Origin: Bugula neritina
Lineage: Eukaryota; Bryozoa; Gymnolaemata; Cheilostomatida; Bugulidae
Length of the DNA stretch: 64,000 nucleotides
Direction of reading: 5' to 3'
Assembly: GCA_964035545.1 (NCBI GenBank)
Contig: OZ037770.1
Span: 1,380,501-1,444,500 of the forward strand
The position numbers were made by a program, and so were the translations under genes. Shown here one piece after another: positions 1-13,214 of the stretch; positions within the stretch are counted from its first letter, which is position 1; every line of letters starts with the position of its first letter. Below the pieces are notes generated by a model. That model did not search any database, had not been told where the DNA came from, and was given only the letters and a program-made list of their open reading frames with translations.

Positions 1-511
1 GCCCATGCCGGTACTGAAATAGACAGCAAATAAGCAATCAAAATAATAAATAACATAGTATAAAGAATTACCAACAAAAATATAATATTTTACTCAGAAT
101 TACAATACAATACAAAATCCGAAGCAATAAACTAAATTTATACATTAAAATGCTGTGCCAAAATATATATTATTTATTTGCAAAGCGAACCAAATTTTTT
201 CAAATATCTTTTAGACATAAGAAGCTTAATAAAACAAGCTGTTGTTTTACGCAGCCCAAAATTATAACAGCATGGGTTGCATAAGTTTGAAAATCTATTT
301 TATATAGCAATAGCTTTGATAAAGCATTAAATAACTAAATAATGCTTTGAAGTCTATAGAGTGAGGTGATTGGCTGCTCAACAAAGAGCTTACAGTGAGT
401 GACATTTACAAATGGATGCAAAAGACTCAATATTGGGATGTTAAACACTTCTCCTAATTGTTAATTTCTGTTTGTGGTAAAAATGAGTGAAGTGGAGCTG
501 CTGACACTTAC
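1..511. other. AT-rich non-coding stretch
   Basis: No open frame with coding character or repeat structure is visible. If the exon-like segment at 512-676 is real, this stretch is the intron downstream of it on the minus strand. Confidence 0.4.
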
Positions 512-676
512 TGTGCATTTTCTCTGACAGGAAATTGATAGCCTCCTTTCCTTTCTCCTTGAGGGCATTTCCAAAATGATGGGTGGGGGAAGAGGGGGAG
601 GTGGAGTTTGAGTCTACTGCTGTCTCGACAGCATTCCTAGCTATTCTCATGAGCGGCTCCATTCTACTTGACTCTA
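512..676 (-). CDS. Orphan exon-like segment, minus strand
   Basis: Read on the minus strand, a pyrimidine-rich acceptor ending CTTGTCAG precedes base 676, and a good donor (ACA|GTAAGT) follows base 512. The 165 bases between are open in one frame and keep the same phase at both ends. They are clearly less AT-rich than the surroundings. The peptide contains RIARNAVETAVDSN, then a Ser/Pro run, then ALKEKGKEAINFLSEKM, which reads as amphipathic helix. No family is recognised. In-frame ATGs at 695 and 664 would also allow a first exon rather than an internal one. The partner exons would lie beyond the left end of the window, so the gene cannot be completed. A chance open frame is possible. Confidence 0.35.
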
Positions 677-2278
677 CTGACAAGAGGAACATCATATAAC
701 ATGGTGAGCTTATTTGAGATAATATCAGCTTAAAAGATATAGTAATAAATTGTGTCTAAACTTGGTGTGTGTTTGTGTTTGTGTGTTTTAGTAATGAAAA
801 AGTGGTCAGAAGAAAAAATATATGCAAATGTAATTTATGCCAGTGTATATTATTTTCCTTGACAGGTTTTGAATGGTTCTACAGCATCATAATATGCTTT
901 TATATATTTAAATTATGACTGCATTTTTTTTTCAAATGCAGTGGATTTTGCAGCATTTCAAGTGCATATATTTATTTTTTCATTTGAGAAAATTGCAAAG
1001 TATTTGGAGCTGAGAGTTTAGGGTTGATTAGCTCTCCCTTGAGAGAGGGTATTGCGTAATATGCTATATTTGCATTGGTTTATGCACCAAACTATTCATT
1101 TACAGAGATGCTCGTCCTATGAGACCCTGCTTGTCAATATAAAAGCATAATCACCGGATAGAATCTATCAGGTGATTATATAACCGGTATCTTGAACCAA
1201 AAGGAGGCTTATATCAGTATTGTATTTGTGACAATCACAAATACAGCTAATTTAAAGTAATTGAAAATAAAGATTTATAATTCAAAGTAATTAGTCTGCA
1301 ATATTTTACACAATGCTTTTTATTATCATTTCTCTACATGAAGTGTAAACTGTTTACATATAAATAGATTTACAACATGCAAAATATTATATAATTAATT
1401 ACAAATTTTAAGTTTTATATAATTAAGTTTCAGTTTATATAGATTATATTCAATTTGAATTTAACACTTTTGAAACAAAAGCTAGAGTGTATGAAGTTTA
1501 ATAACTAAAACTGTTGTAGATTGAGTATTCTTTTAGAACAGCATTCAATTTTTAGGCATCATAATCTGATTATTTAATGACACGGCTCAGTTATATAATT
1601 GGCCAATTCTTATCACTACTGTATATAAACCTCTGCCAAAGCAAGCCATCTATAACATTTAATTTAGCTTGTAGCGCAATTATTTGAAAATATACCGCTA
1701 ACTGAAAGCTTCCATAATTTCCTACTAGTTAGAAAGTACAGAGCTTGTAATGATGTTGCCGTATAGGACTGACTTGTCCGCGTACGGTTGGGTTTACAAA
1801 GTGTTTACAGGCATACTCAACGCTGCTATACTAAAATGGCATATGCTAGTTTGACTTATTAACACTTGTGTGGTACAAATCAATATTCCATTTAGCAAGT
1901 ATACTGGCTAGATACACTTTAACTCTTAGACGCTGCTGAGTGATTTTACAAAGTGGAGACTCTGTAGCACTAAAAGTTGGCTGAATTCTAGCGCTGACCT
2001 ATTTAACCGACAATAAGTTGCAGAGTTATTAGTAGCATCGTATAAATCTGAAAATAGGCATAAGATATATGACTAGTTCAAAATTGTATACAAAACTTTA
2101 GAAAGGGTCAATTACTTCCATAATACAATTTACTTGTAACTTTTGGATTTGGCCAGTCTCACCGTATCTTGTAAGGAATTATATTGACGAAAGTTTACCA
2201 TGCAAATTTTTCAGTAAATATTAAGACTATGAAAATGAATAATAACTTTATAGTATTAAATTTTATATTCACTTTACA
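677..2278. other. AT-rich non-coding stretch
   Basis: I see no supported exon, RNA gene or transposon here on either strand. Confidence 0.4.
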
Positions 2279-2328
2279 TTATAGCACTTTATAGCACACT
2301 ATAGCACATTATAGCACATTATAATAGC
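2279..2328. repeat. Short tandem repeat, unit TATAGCACATT
   Basis: About four and a half imperfect copies of an 11-base unit (TATAGCACATT and variants) lie head to tail, ending in TATAATAGCA. Confidence 0.75.
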
Positions 2329-2453
2329 ATTTGTAGATGAACTTATGTTTGTTCTGCTGTTGTATAGGTTTGGTACAAGATATACTAAAACGGATTGAGG
2401 ATTGAATATAAGGGTTTCTTATAATCTTCATTTAACTAAAACATATTATACTA

Positions 2454-2660
2454 GCCGTGGTCTAGGGGTTAGAGCGTTTGCCTAGTAAGCACGAAGGTCA
2501 TGGGTTCGAGCCCTGACAAAGGCCATTGGTGATGTTAGGAAGAACATCCAGTCATAATTGCTCCTGTTCGTCATTTGAATAAGTCCTTAGCCCGCTTTAA
2601 CAAAAACCCTTTCTATCAGGGGTTTCTCACAGGGATAGTGACTATAAACTTGCGTGAGTT
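2454..2660 (+). mobile_element. tRNA-derived SINE, copy 1
   Basis: The element begins with a tRNA-like head containing a box-A-like segment (GTCTAGGGGTTAGAGCG) and a perfect box B (GGTTCGAGCCC), so an RNA polymerase III internal promoter is likely. A tRNA-unrelated body follows, with GGTGATGTTAGGAAGAACATC and then a TCAGGGGTTTCTCACAGGG segment. A second copy on the minus strand at 22290-22515 aligns with it over both head and body with many substitutions, so this is a dispersed family and not a decayed single tRNA gene. The body looks like the conserved central domains of tRNA-SINEs known from several invertebrates, but that match is from memory. The 3' end is approximate; no clear target-site duplication was found. 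Confidence 0.7.
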
Positions 2661-5600
2661 TTTTATATTATACGAATTAAATTTTTTTTCATACAATTTG
2701 AAAAAATAGCTTGCAGAGTCTATTCACAATCGTTTTGATTATCACGTGTACTTTAAAAGCCATGAAACATTTTAGAATTGCTAAAATTAGATATTTTAAT
2801 GTTTTTTATAATTAAACCCAAGTAAGATTTGCTTGCTCAACACAAAACAAACTATTTAATAAGTTCCATAAAATGAACTACAACCAGTATAAAAATAAAA
2901 AATAGAAGCCAACTGTGATATTTTATTTTCTTGATAAATCAAAACAATGGTTTTTTATTTTTCCTAGTAATTTAGATTACAGAATAAACCACAAAGTCTA
3001 TTTAGTGTGGTTATATGGTTACTGTCACTCTCTATGATTAGGCTACTAAATCATATAGAAGTTACAATTTCTTTTTTTCTATTTTTGGTCCAGCCTTTGA
3101 TTTGAGTGGAATCACTCAAACTATAAGTTAAGAATCTATTTCATTAAAAACTTATATTAATAATATACTCCATTCTACTAACCTTTTCTCAAAACTGGCT
3201 ATTCTCAGATGAGCAACCTTTCGTTGACCTTGTTAGTAAGTTATCAGTCTGAGAAACAACTTGAGTTAAAACTGGGACTAGTTGGATGAGTGAGCAGCAC
3301 ATTGGCAGCAAGACACAGTGTGTAGTACTGAGCAGAGCCCAGCCGAGGCAGCAAATAATGATAATCAATATCCGAGAAAGATGGATAGAACACGGTGGTG
3401 CATTGTGGGTAGTATTTCGCACACATCACACAACTGTACAAGAATAGATACTTATATAATGACAGCTCGAGTGTATTATGTACAAATCAATATTTTGTTG
3501 ATTGGCATTGAGGCTAGAGGCTTCACCATACGGTTGCCAATCTACAAGCATTCAGTTATGGTGGACAATCAATATTTACATGGGTAGACAATTACTATTT
3601 ACTGTTGCTAATATTCACTAAAAGGGAAGATAAGTCTTGTTACTTTAACTCTTTTCACAATCTGATAAGAATAAAAAGTATCCCGTACTACTGAAAGTTG
3701 TAAACATTGCAAACAGTTTTTGATGAACACAAAAAGTTTGTAAAAACAAAAACGAAAACTGATGAATCCATTGCCTTGTGACAAAATTGCCTGGCATGGG
3801 AAACCCGTTCAGCCATATTACAAAGAAAATGTTATTGTTGAAACTTATCTGCAATTAATTTTGCTTTAAAGTAAATTAATTTGTAATTTTTGTCTGCTTT
3901 CGGCTTTATCCTTCTTTCTATGACAATAAAATTTTAAAATGATGGCAATTGTCTTCTCATTTCAGAATAATTTGTTTCCATTTGGAAAAAACTCTTTCTT
4001 AAGAGGTTTTATGTATATCTTTTACACGTGCAACGCAGTATAGCTTAAAACACACGTGGTAAAATATTGAAATACTTTTCTTTATAGGAACATATTTATC
4101 AGAAAGGTATAGGGATTAGGGAAATAAACTTAAACAATGCAACTAGAATACAATCCCTACCCCTCCCTTGTTTTCAAAGCCTGGATACACAGCCAAGAAA
4201 CTTAAAATAACACGTCATTCTACGTTATTGAGAAACCGAGTAACTTGAAAATAATCAGTTTTACAATTTGTTATAAACAAACGTAAACATTCCACCACAC
4301 TGCATCTACTGAATGTATGAATAAACATTGTGTATAATTTCTCTATTGGTAATCAGTGGAGCGTGACACGTGACAGGGCGCAATGCCGTACGTATGAAGA
4401 GTGTACATTAGTAGTACATGCAGAGTAGGTGCGCAAAGACGAAGGGATATTATATACTCCACAGGATAAAATCTCTGCTACGCTCCATGTGCTGTAGGTG
4501 AGTAGTTATATTTCGTGTCTTGACCTTCATAATAGAGCATGAACAAGCCTCAGTTATTATAAAGAAACACTAATATTTGCAGTTTAACTCAGTTATAAAC
4601 CTAGCAAATTAGTTTCCCCAGGATATTAGAAGTGGAATATTATAGAGCAAAGAGCAAGCCAAACTGTTACCCGACTGAAAATTTCATAAAATGTTTTGTA
4701 ATCTTTCAACAATCTTGACCATTTTTGATTCAACTACCTTTCACATGCCAGCATTTTTTCATTTTCAATCCTGTCCGTACAGCGCTACCAATTAGACTTG
4801 GTCAACAAATTTAGATCTCAATAAGAATAGACTTTTTACACAAACTAGACACTCTTCTTCTGTTAATTTCACCTTTTGAGGCTACTTCACCTGTTGGCAA
4901 TATGTGATTAATAGGAAAAGTGCATATCGGTAGCATTATACAAGATGGGTGTCGTACCTTGCAGAAGTAATAAAACAGAAATCAGCTAATTAAGATAAAG
5001 TTTTGAGTTCTCAACTAGAGAAAGATTCCTTTGAAAATTCTCCTCCTTAACGCGATTTGTTCCAATTGTTTGGTGAAGGTTTATTATCCTGTAGCTTTCA
5101 GATATAAAAGTATATAGCAACTAATTCAATCTATAAATAACTAATTTACACATTCTGTTACCCGGGTGATTATATTCAACACGAGATATTAAAGGATCCA
5201 GGATACACTGGCATCACTAACATCTGTTTGGCAATTAAACTCATTCAATGACTATAAAACCATACTATAACTCTCTAAGTTATTGAAAGATCACTTCCTC
5301 CCAGCTTAACAAACTTTTTTATGACCAGTTGGATTTGTCTCTTTCCGCTGTTTCACTTCTTATAAGAATATTTGATGTTGCAATTACTTTTTCCAACTCT
5401 GATATATTTAACAAAAGTTGAAACAAAAATTTTAATGTTTGCTGAGGAATTTACCTAAGATTTACAATTATTAAACAATTATTATTGTTTGCTTACATGA
5501 TAAAAAATCTAACTGCTTTTAAAAAGTACTAAGATTGTAAGATTTCAAACAATTGTATTAAGCTAGTGCGCTAACTGTTAAAGTTAAACTATGGAAAAGG

Positions 5601-6500
5601 GAGGCTACTGAAGAATCACAAAACCACACTACCATAGTTGTAAAGCTGGAACTCAGATCCAAGGAATGGAGGCAATGAACCCGCACTAGAATAGCCATAT
5701 AGCTATTTCCAATAACTGAGTTACAGTCACTCAACGTTCTGATCATTGATTTTAAATTTGGCTAAAGTCATTTGGATACATAACTCAATGTGTTTTACTT
5801 GCTAGCTACCAACCTGTATATGTACTACCCTCTATAAATTTAGAACAGCTATATATAACTCCATAATGTAATTTATCATCCTTCATCTTCCACGCTTGCC
5901 TAGATCGTAACAACACCCGCATTCAGTAGAGTGTCTAGAACTGGTAACCTAATAACGCCTAGTTGCCTTTACCGACAAACTAACTATTGAATCAGAGTAG
6001 TATTGCCAATAAATCTGATTATTTTCTTGTGCTAAAGGGTTTGCAATTCTTTTGAGAAACAACACAGCTTGTTTATTGTTTTTTTAGGCTGTCTTAATTT
6101 TGAGATTAATATACAAACTATCTCAGTTTCCGTAAGTGAGTAAGGTTAAAATAACAGCCTAATATTTATAAAATAGCCTAGCTTTTGAACAGATAATTGA
6201 ATTGCTCCCATATTTAGTGTTTCAGTATTTTTACTTTAACTTAGACTGCTAGTTTCTGAATAGAAATCTTAACCATTATTTACAAAAGAGGATAGTTTGA
6301 AATAACAGTTTACTCTGTATAAAATAACATTAGCTAGCAATATCTGTGCATTCTTGCTTTTGTTCTACTATTTGCTCAAGACTCAATTTAAAAGCAATTG
6401 CTTATTCAGGTTATCTATCTCTATAAATGTCACAGCTGTTATCAGTGTGTTCTATCTATAGCTTAGTCAATGAGTTCTACCACATAACTGGGGTTGGGCC
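2661..6500. other. Intergenic or 5' intron sequence
   Basis: No coding exon is supported. The segment around 4350-4510 is richer in CpG, has CACGTG-type E-box motifs (near 4370) and ends in CTGTAG|GTGAGT at about 4496. It could be a first exon and promoter of the downstream plus-strand synaptotagmin, but nothing proves the link. Open frames around 3189-3590 overlap on both strands without splice sites or family resemblance. Confidence 0.35.
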
Positions 6501-6576
6501 GTCATAAGAACCAACCCTCGTCATAAGAACCAACCCTCGTCATAAGAACCAACCCTCGTCATAAGAACCAATCCTC
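6501..6576. repeat. 19-base tandem repeat, four copies
   Basis: Four near-identical head-to-tail copies of GTCATAAGAACCAACCCTC are present; the last copy has one substitution (AATCCTC). Confidence 0.9.
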
Positions 6577-7027
6577 GAATGAATGAAATCAAAGCTACGA
6601 ATGGCTTCTGTCAAGCCCACTAAAATACATGAGGTGCAGTAAAGTTTGATATATTCAAAATAACCTTTCGTAATGTTTTATTTTAATGCAGTATGATTCT
6701 CAGCTTGTTCTCTTAGTTCTTTAGTTGCAACAGCTTTGAATCTATAGGTAGTTGCAAACAAATTAGATAAAAAGACGGCAAAAGAAAATATTAAGCAGAT
6801 GACACTTTTGGAACTCGTACTAGCTTTTCGATTGCGGAGCAACAATGTGGGGCCCAGCAGAAGTTAGGTTTAGTCACGATACCTAAATGAAGTCATGTTG
6901 AAAAACTGCACTTGGCTAAAAAAAGATGGAGGTCACCGTGGCATGTAATATATTTTGAAAAACAAAAAAATTTTTTGCATAGAATTTTTGTTCATCTTTG
7001 TTCACCATTATAAAACTTTTGCCAGCA

Positions 7028-7098
7028 ATGGGATTCAAACCCAGGACCTCTGGCTTGGCAAGCCAACTAACCATTACACCACAAAGACCACAAAGTAA
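7028..7098 (-). mobile_element. tRNA-like repeat (tRNA-Gly-like), probable SINE head
   Basis: On the minus strand this reads as a tRNA-like unit. The box-A-like stretch is TGGTGTAATGG and the box-B-like stretch is GGTTTGAATCC. An anticodon arm can be drawn (TTGGC, loop TTGCCAA, GCCAG) that would give anticodon GCC (glycine). The acceptor strands do not pair properly, so a working tRNA is unlikely; a tRNA-derived SINE head or a tRNA pseudogene fits better. Confidence 0.5.
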
Positions 7099-7118
7099 AC
7101 TCAGCCCCACAACCAGTT

Positions 7119-7304
7119 TTACCCATTTTCTAACTCAACCAAATTGTTCCATCTTACTCCATCACTCTCATTACTTCTGATAAGATCTAGCCAAAGGGTG
7201 GTTTTGACTGTGTCACTGAATTGGTTGTCCATGCCCTTTGCTTTTCTTCTCGGCATTCTCCTGACATTTCCATCATCCACAGAATCTGTTGATTTTAAAA
7301 ACAC
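7119..7304 (-). pseudogene. Possible fossil of a LINE polyprotein C-terminus
   Basis: The minus-strand frame contains RRKAKGMDN followed about 30 residues later by SDGVRWNNLVE. This resembles the usual C-terminal tail of many non-LTR retrotransposon polyproteins: a basic run, a W/M-D pair, then DR..W..LV. It ends about 25 bases upstream, in minus-strand sense, of the tRNA-like unit at 7028-7098. The frame is short and no reverse transcriptase is visible upstream, so this is a weak call. Confidence 0.25.
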
Positions 7305-10300
7305 AGAAACTGAAAGTATTTTTAAAACATATATAAAACATAAAATAAACTGGAACTTGCAAGAATTGAATTCTCGATTAGAAAGAAAAACTCATTGCTA
7401 TGGTTGGGCAAGTTATAGAATAATTACTTAGTCATGGCACCATAAAACATTTTGATTTTATGTGAAATATCTTCTGTGAGTATAATTTTGAATTGGTTAC
7501 TAAAAATAAGCAGTTGTTGATTGACTGAGTGAATGAATATATTCAGTTTGTTTCAGTTCATTAAATATTAGCGATTGATTTTCCTCTTAGAAATTTTTTT
7601 AGGTATTTTAGCATCAACATTATTTAAACTGTCTCTATTTAGCAGTCCCCAGTAGCCAACCATATTAGGCTCAATTAGTTGGAATTGAACCAACTGGCTA
7701 GAAGATACATTTTGGTTGCTATAGGAACAGTAGCTTCCTGCTTAAGCTAGTGTGTAAAAGCATGTTATATCAATGACAATTAGTTGAGTAAGGTTTGTAG
7801 CGCGTAAACCAATGCTATGCATAATTGAATGCAAAACAGCAATATGATAATAATTTAATGCAATGGTACTTGCATACATGGTACAACTCGTACAAGGAGA
7901 ATAGCTTTTACTATCGAAATGTCAGGGAGTCAAACAAGTTCTATAGCATTCAATGAGAAGGTTTTTACAGTATTGAGCTGTTAGTTCCAACACCTTGCAG
8001 TAAAGTGAGCTATAGAGAAAGATTAGTAGTGGAAGAACAAAAGACCAAGAGAGATATGAATGTGTGATAATCTTTTAACAGACAGCATTTATAGCACTAC
8101 CTGACAGCTGTCACTTGCTAAAGTATGATGCAATACAGTCCCTGAATGTTCAAATACAGGTGCTAGAAATCTTACTATACTTCACACTTCTCATTTTCAA
8201 ATGATGACTGTACAATGTCATATGTTTGTTTGAAGACTCAGTATTTTGTGAGAGTTTACATTTGACAGTTTTAAGCAGCCTAATGACGATGTCGTTTTAC
8301 TATGCTATAGCAAAATGTTTTGTAGACAATAAATGTGACTCATGAACACCCTTGCTAAAATCATAAATTCTCATGCTGATATCCAAATCCATAAACTAGT
8401 GCTTTCACCTCTGGAGTCTAAACCATCCTACTTCTTTTTGAAAAATAAACTACGAGGTTCGGGTTGCTTGAATTATCCTCAATTCGTTAGCAAAGCATCT
8501 TTGTCGCTAAAAACATTTTCAAACTAAAAAACATCAATTCTAAAAGCTTTGAATATTAAATGATTGGTTTTTGCGAAAGTATAATATGCAACTGTAAACT
8601 AATGTTCAAGTATCTATAACATCTAGTTATATAATTTTTAGCCACATTGACCTCCTAATTTGTATTTAAAAGCTTGAAGTCCTAACAATGATAGCCCCAA
8701 AAATAGCTTTGCTAATACTAAAATAAGACAGTGACACAAAAACAATTCACTATACAAGATAAATCTGGAGTTTTAGCTAGGTAATAAGACGACATAGCTT
8801 GAAGCCATGTGACAAGAAACAAAACAGAGTCAATGTTTTTCAAAATGATTATTTCCTGTCATCACATTTCACCAAGTTTGGAAGTTGGCTTCAAATTAGC
8901 TTTTCGGTGATAACCAAAGCTGTAAAGCTCTTACTGAATGTTCAAATGTTACTATGTAGGTATGTGAAAATTTTGCAGCATGCATGTTTACGAATTGTCA
9001 ACTTAATGTTTGACCAGTAACTGTGTACTTTGCTAAGTAAACTTATAAATAATAAAAGAACCTTAACAATGCATTAGCTGAATGTTATTGACTCAAATAT
9101 CCCATTGGGAAAAGTCTTAGAGAAACCTCTCAAGTTTTTACACAAGGTACCTCGATGGCATATATTACCTGCAAAACAATTGTAGCATAATATTCGTACA
9201 ACTTGGTCTTGTAGCCAATACAGCACCTTTATGTTTGAATGAGGCTTGGGCTTAATTTAAACAGCAATCATCTCCATGGTGCACTAACCTATTGGTATCA
9301 AAGAGAAAGTTCATAATGCACTGAATATACTAGATGGGCGTGTAGATACTGGTTATGCTGGTAAATTATAATACAGCTTTCAATAACAGCTGACTCAACT
9401 TGCAGTAAAATAACACAATTTTTATATAAAATACGTGGGTATACATTATATTATACATTCTATATACCAAAATAATAATACATGTATATTGCATGCATAG
9501 CTGGTGCCGAAAAAAGAGTGATTTAAAACAGAATATACGAAAGTGTAATAGTGTTAATGTAATTTTTTATAAAACTATAAAGTAATATTCATTTTGATTA
9601 CATGTTTTTTTGTGATACGTTAGATAAAAGATTTAATTTGAAATTTTACAACACTTCTGCCTAAATCATCCAATCTTCTTCAAAATCATAGCTGCTTTCG
9701 TTTAGGCTTTAACGTAATACTGTGAGATTAGTAATGGTGACTTAAAATTATACCAATTTATAAAGGTTTAGTTTAAGTAATTCAATGCTATGGCTTAGTT
9801 CTAAATACTGCATTGCTTTTAGTCTTTGTATGTTAGTTACTTTTCCCACGTGAGTTATAATTGTATATGCAGAGTCTTTCGAAGATCAGAGCAAATATTT
9901 ACCTGTTTGTTTTCTGATAAGTCAAGTAGCTCAATGAGCCATTGTTTCAATGTCTTTTCCTTAGCCCTGAGGGATGATAGAAAAGTTATGACTCTGCTTT
10001 GAGTGGCACTTTAATGAATAAAGTACCTAATAAAACTACAATTAGGTCCTTTGAGATTCATCTAAATAAGGTTTAAAATAATCCACAATTACTCACGTCT
10101 TCAAGTTGAATATAAAAATATCAGCAATGAATTAGCTATATTTATATATTCAGCATGTTTATTTGCTCAACTGTTCCTTTTTCATACAAAAGTTTAATTA
10201 ACTTTAATGAAGAGATAACTCCTAAATACTTTGATCACATGATGGCTAGGATCACACGATCTACACACATAATATTATATAATTGACACTCTAATATGAA

Positions 10301-10800
10301 ATTGCATTTGCTGCATACATTCTGATCGTCCTTCTTTAATTGTTCATATTTACCCCCCTCTGGCTTACAAAAATACTAACTAAATCAATAAAAATTTCTG
10401 AAATCTTCAGGCAGCCATAAGAGTTTTCCTCCTTTCAAGAGCAGACAACTGTAAATTATAAATATACTATTCAGCAAAGACGTATGTTAGTGATTTACTA
10501 TCACAACTAACATTACATCATAGCAAGTTATTGATTGGCATGACCTTTAATTACAAAGTTTACAAAATCTACAGTTAGCTCTTTGTTATGGGAGGTAAAC
10601 TTGTAATCCTTACATGCTGTGATGTTACACATTAATGTAGGTTTTCACAGTATATGTGGTATGTAGAAATCACACATTGATATCCTGAGAATAAATGGTC
10701 AACGCTCTCTCTAACATTTTAATTAGAAAATTACCCAACAGTCTGTAGATGTCAATGTTCCTACATTAAAGCTGTTGATCTTTTGTTATATACTTTACAG
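7305..10800. other. AT-rich non-coding stretch
   Basis: No exon, RNA gene or transposon could be supported. It may be the first intron or 5' flank of the synaptotagmin gene. Confidence 0.35.
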
Positions 10801-10926
10801 GGTTGTGAAAAAAACTCATTAAAGTGATTAAAACATAGAATAGTACTGATGGAGAAAGCTACCACTTGCACGTTGTAGCAGACAGATCTGAGTTGCTTGA
10901 ATCTTCACCAGAGCATCAAATAACGG
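10801..10926 (+). other. Probable 5' leader exon of the synaptotagmin gene
   Basis: A good acceptor (TATACTTTACAG) precedes 10801 and a strong donor (AACGG|GTAAGT) follows 10926. No frame is long enough to be coding. The next plus-strand acceptor with a start codon is at 14945, just before the synaptotagmin ATG, so this fits an untranslated leader exon. It contains a short upstream open frame of nine codons (ATGGAGAAA to TAG) that could damp translation. The link to synaptotagmin is inferred from position only. Confidence 0.45.
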
Positions 10927-12830
10927 GTAAGTTTGTCTACAATATTACTTTTTTTTAACAGGAAGTATAATGTCTTTTAAATTTATATAGTTATGGCTAG
11001 CGCATGAACAACACAAATTCTAATATAATTAAAAAATTGCAACTATATTATAATATTGGCTAGAAGTATGGGTTTTTATGCTAAAAGCTTGCTTAAAGAT
11101 TTTTGTTAGCTCTGCACGGCTTTTTAGGCTTTGAACCACGTTTCTGACTTAATAAAAGAAATTTATATATTATATAGTCTACAATGAAGCATAGAGTTAT
11201 TTTAATTTTGCTGCTTATAATAATAAAAAAAATGTTGCAAAATTGTATATATAAATTTAAGCAGAAAATATTATAGTAGCCAGAAAAGAAGCTGCATAAG
11301 GTCTAGCTAAATGTGATGTAATATCAATGATTCAAATTACTGAAAACAGATTCAAAACAAGAACAAAATAACATTTAATAAGCTTTGTTATAAGCGTAAA
11401 TTTTACAACTCTTTGTTCACATTATCTATAAATTACCATTTTTCAGCTGTAAAAACACATGCCGCTTCAATTACAATTGAAACAAATAAACCATTTTATA
11501 CTTTGATTGCTTTTCAAAGCTATAACTCAAAAATTTATATCTATATCTATAATACTTTATAAAAGTAGAAATTACATTATAAATAAAATGCTAAATTAGA
11601 AAAAGAAACTATTGCAAACAGGCCTTTTTAGTAAATATAAAAAATTAGCATTTTGTGAAATGGTGTGTACACATTTTCAACAATTTTTATTGGGAAAAAT
11701 TAAAATTTCAAAAATCAACTTTTGACAAAGTTAAAAATATGACAGCTATAGTAAATAATTTTGAATAGCTGTCTTGATTATTGAAATTTGAATGTAGTTA
11801 AATAAAATAATTGATATTTGATAGACTTTAATTGTTAGTGGATAATTAACATTCTAATGTTAGCTGCAGCTGAAAGATGAGAACTTAATGTCAATAGCCT
11901 TGAAAAACACTAAAATAATTGACTCTTTCATAGACCCTGCACTTTACCAATCAATAAGACACTAACTCTACCTGTAGGTATGTGACAGCTGCAGGTTAAT
12001 GCACTCTATTTTACCTGCGGGCTAACTGGTCAATATATAAAATTATTATAATATTTATGAGCCTGATTGTGACTGGTGGATGGCATGTATTTGTCACGGT
12101 TCCTTCAGTCAATATCTATGGCCATGTTTTAGTCTGAATTTCTCTAGCTATTATATATGATAATAGGCAGCAGTCTAAAGTAAATATATGTATTCTTCTT
12201 TAAATAAGATGTTGTTTTATGCCAACAGAATTGAAATTAACTTTTTGGTATAAGATAAAATCATAAACTATTGTCTGAAATGCAATCTGAATTGATTGAT
12301 TGATTTATTTATTTCATATTACAAATGTGACAACACGTTGCTAAATTCACAGAGTCTATTAAAAATCCTTCATAGCAGCAACTTTTAAAGTCAGCATTTT
12401 AAAAGTTTGCATTTTAGTACAAATGGTTTTAAAAATATGCTTTGTTATATACAATGATGACTTTTTATAAATTACATAATATTCTGTTCTCTGCTCCATG
12501 CAGGTTCAGGCAAACTACTTTTAAGATTACATAACATATTAAATATACAGGATATAAAGCAATGATTGCAATATATAATAAAATAACGTAATGTAATAAT
12601 TAATATATTTGCACTGCAGCTGTCATGTGCAAGCTGCATGGGTTAAGGAACAGCAAGCTGTGTATCAAACGTATCTGTATGAATGACTTAATGACTCTGT
12701 GAAGTGTTTGTAATGAAATTTTCACAGGAAATTGAAGTTTGGTGACAGCTTGAGTCAATTCCATTTAATTCCAAGTTATTACTATTATAACTGTTCTAGT
12801 TAAATACAGCTGGCTTAGATTTACAAAAAT
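10927..12830. other. AT-rich intron-like sequence
   Basis: No supported feature is seen; it would be intronic if the leader exon at 10801-10926 is real. Confidence 0.35.
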
Positions 12831-12831
12831 A

Positions 12832-12832
12832 T

Positions 12833-12906
<74 letters not shown>
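12832..12906. repeat. (AT)n microsatellite
   Basis: A nearly pure run of AT dinucleotides directly abuts the TG-rich array that follows. Confidence 0.95.
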
Positions 12907-12909
<3 letters not shown>

Positions 12910-12972
12910 AGCTGTGTGTGTGTGAGTGTGTGTGTGTGTGTGTGTGTGAGTGTGTGTGTGTGTGTGTGTGTG

Positions 12973-13014
<42 letters not shown>

Positions 13015-13087
13015 TGTGTGAGTGTGTGAGTGTGTGAGTGTGTGAGTGTGTGTGTGAGTGTGTGAGTGTGTGAGTGTGTGAGTGTGT

Positions 13088-13171
<84 letters not shown>

Positions 13172-13214
13172 GTGTTTGTGTGTGTGTGTGTGTGTGTTGT
13201 GTGTGTGTGTGTGT
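12910..13214. repeat. (TG)n / (TGTGAG)n compound microsatellite
   Basis: About 300 bases of TG dinucleotides with regularly spaced GA interruptions give runs of GTGTGAGTGTGTGA. The reverse-strand reading frame through it, made only of His, Thr and Ser, is an artefact of the repeat. Confidence 0.95.

Noticed and set aside
3189-3587. Overlapping open frames on both strands, one with a hydrophobic cysteine-containing N-terminus
   Set aside because: No conserved family, no consistent splice sites, and mutually exclusive frames of similar length. Likely chance in a slightly less AT-rich patch.
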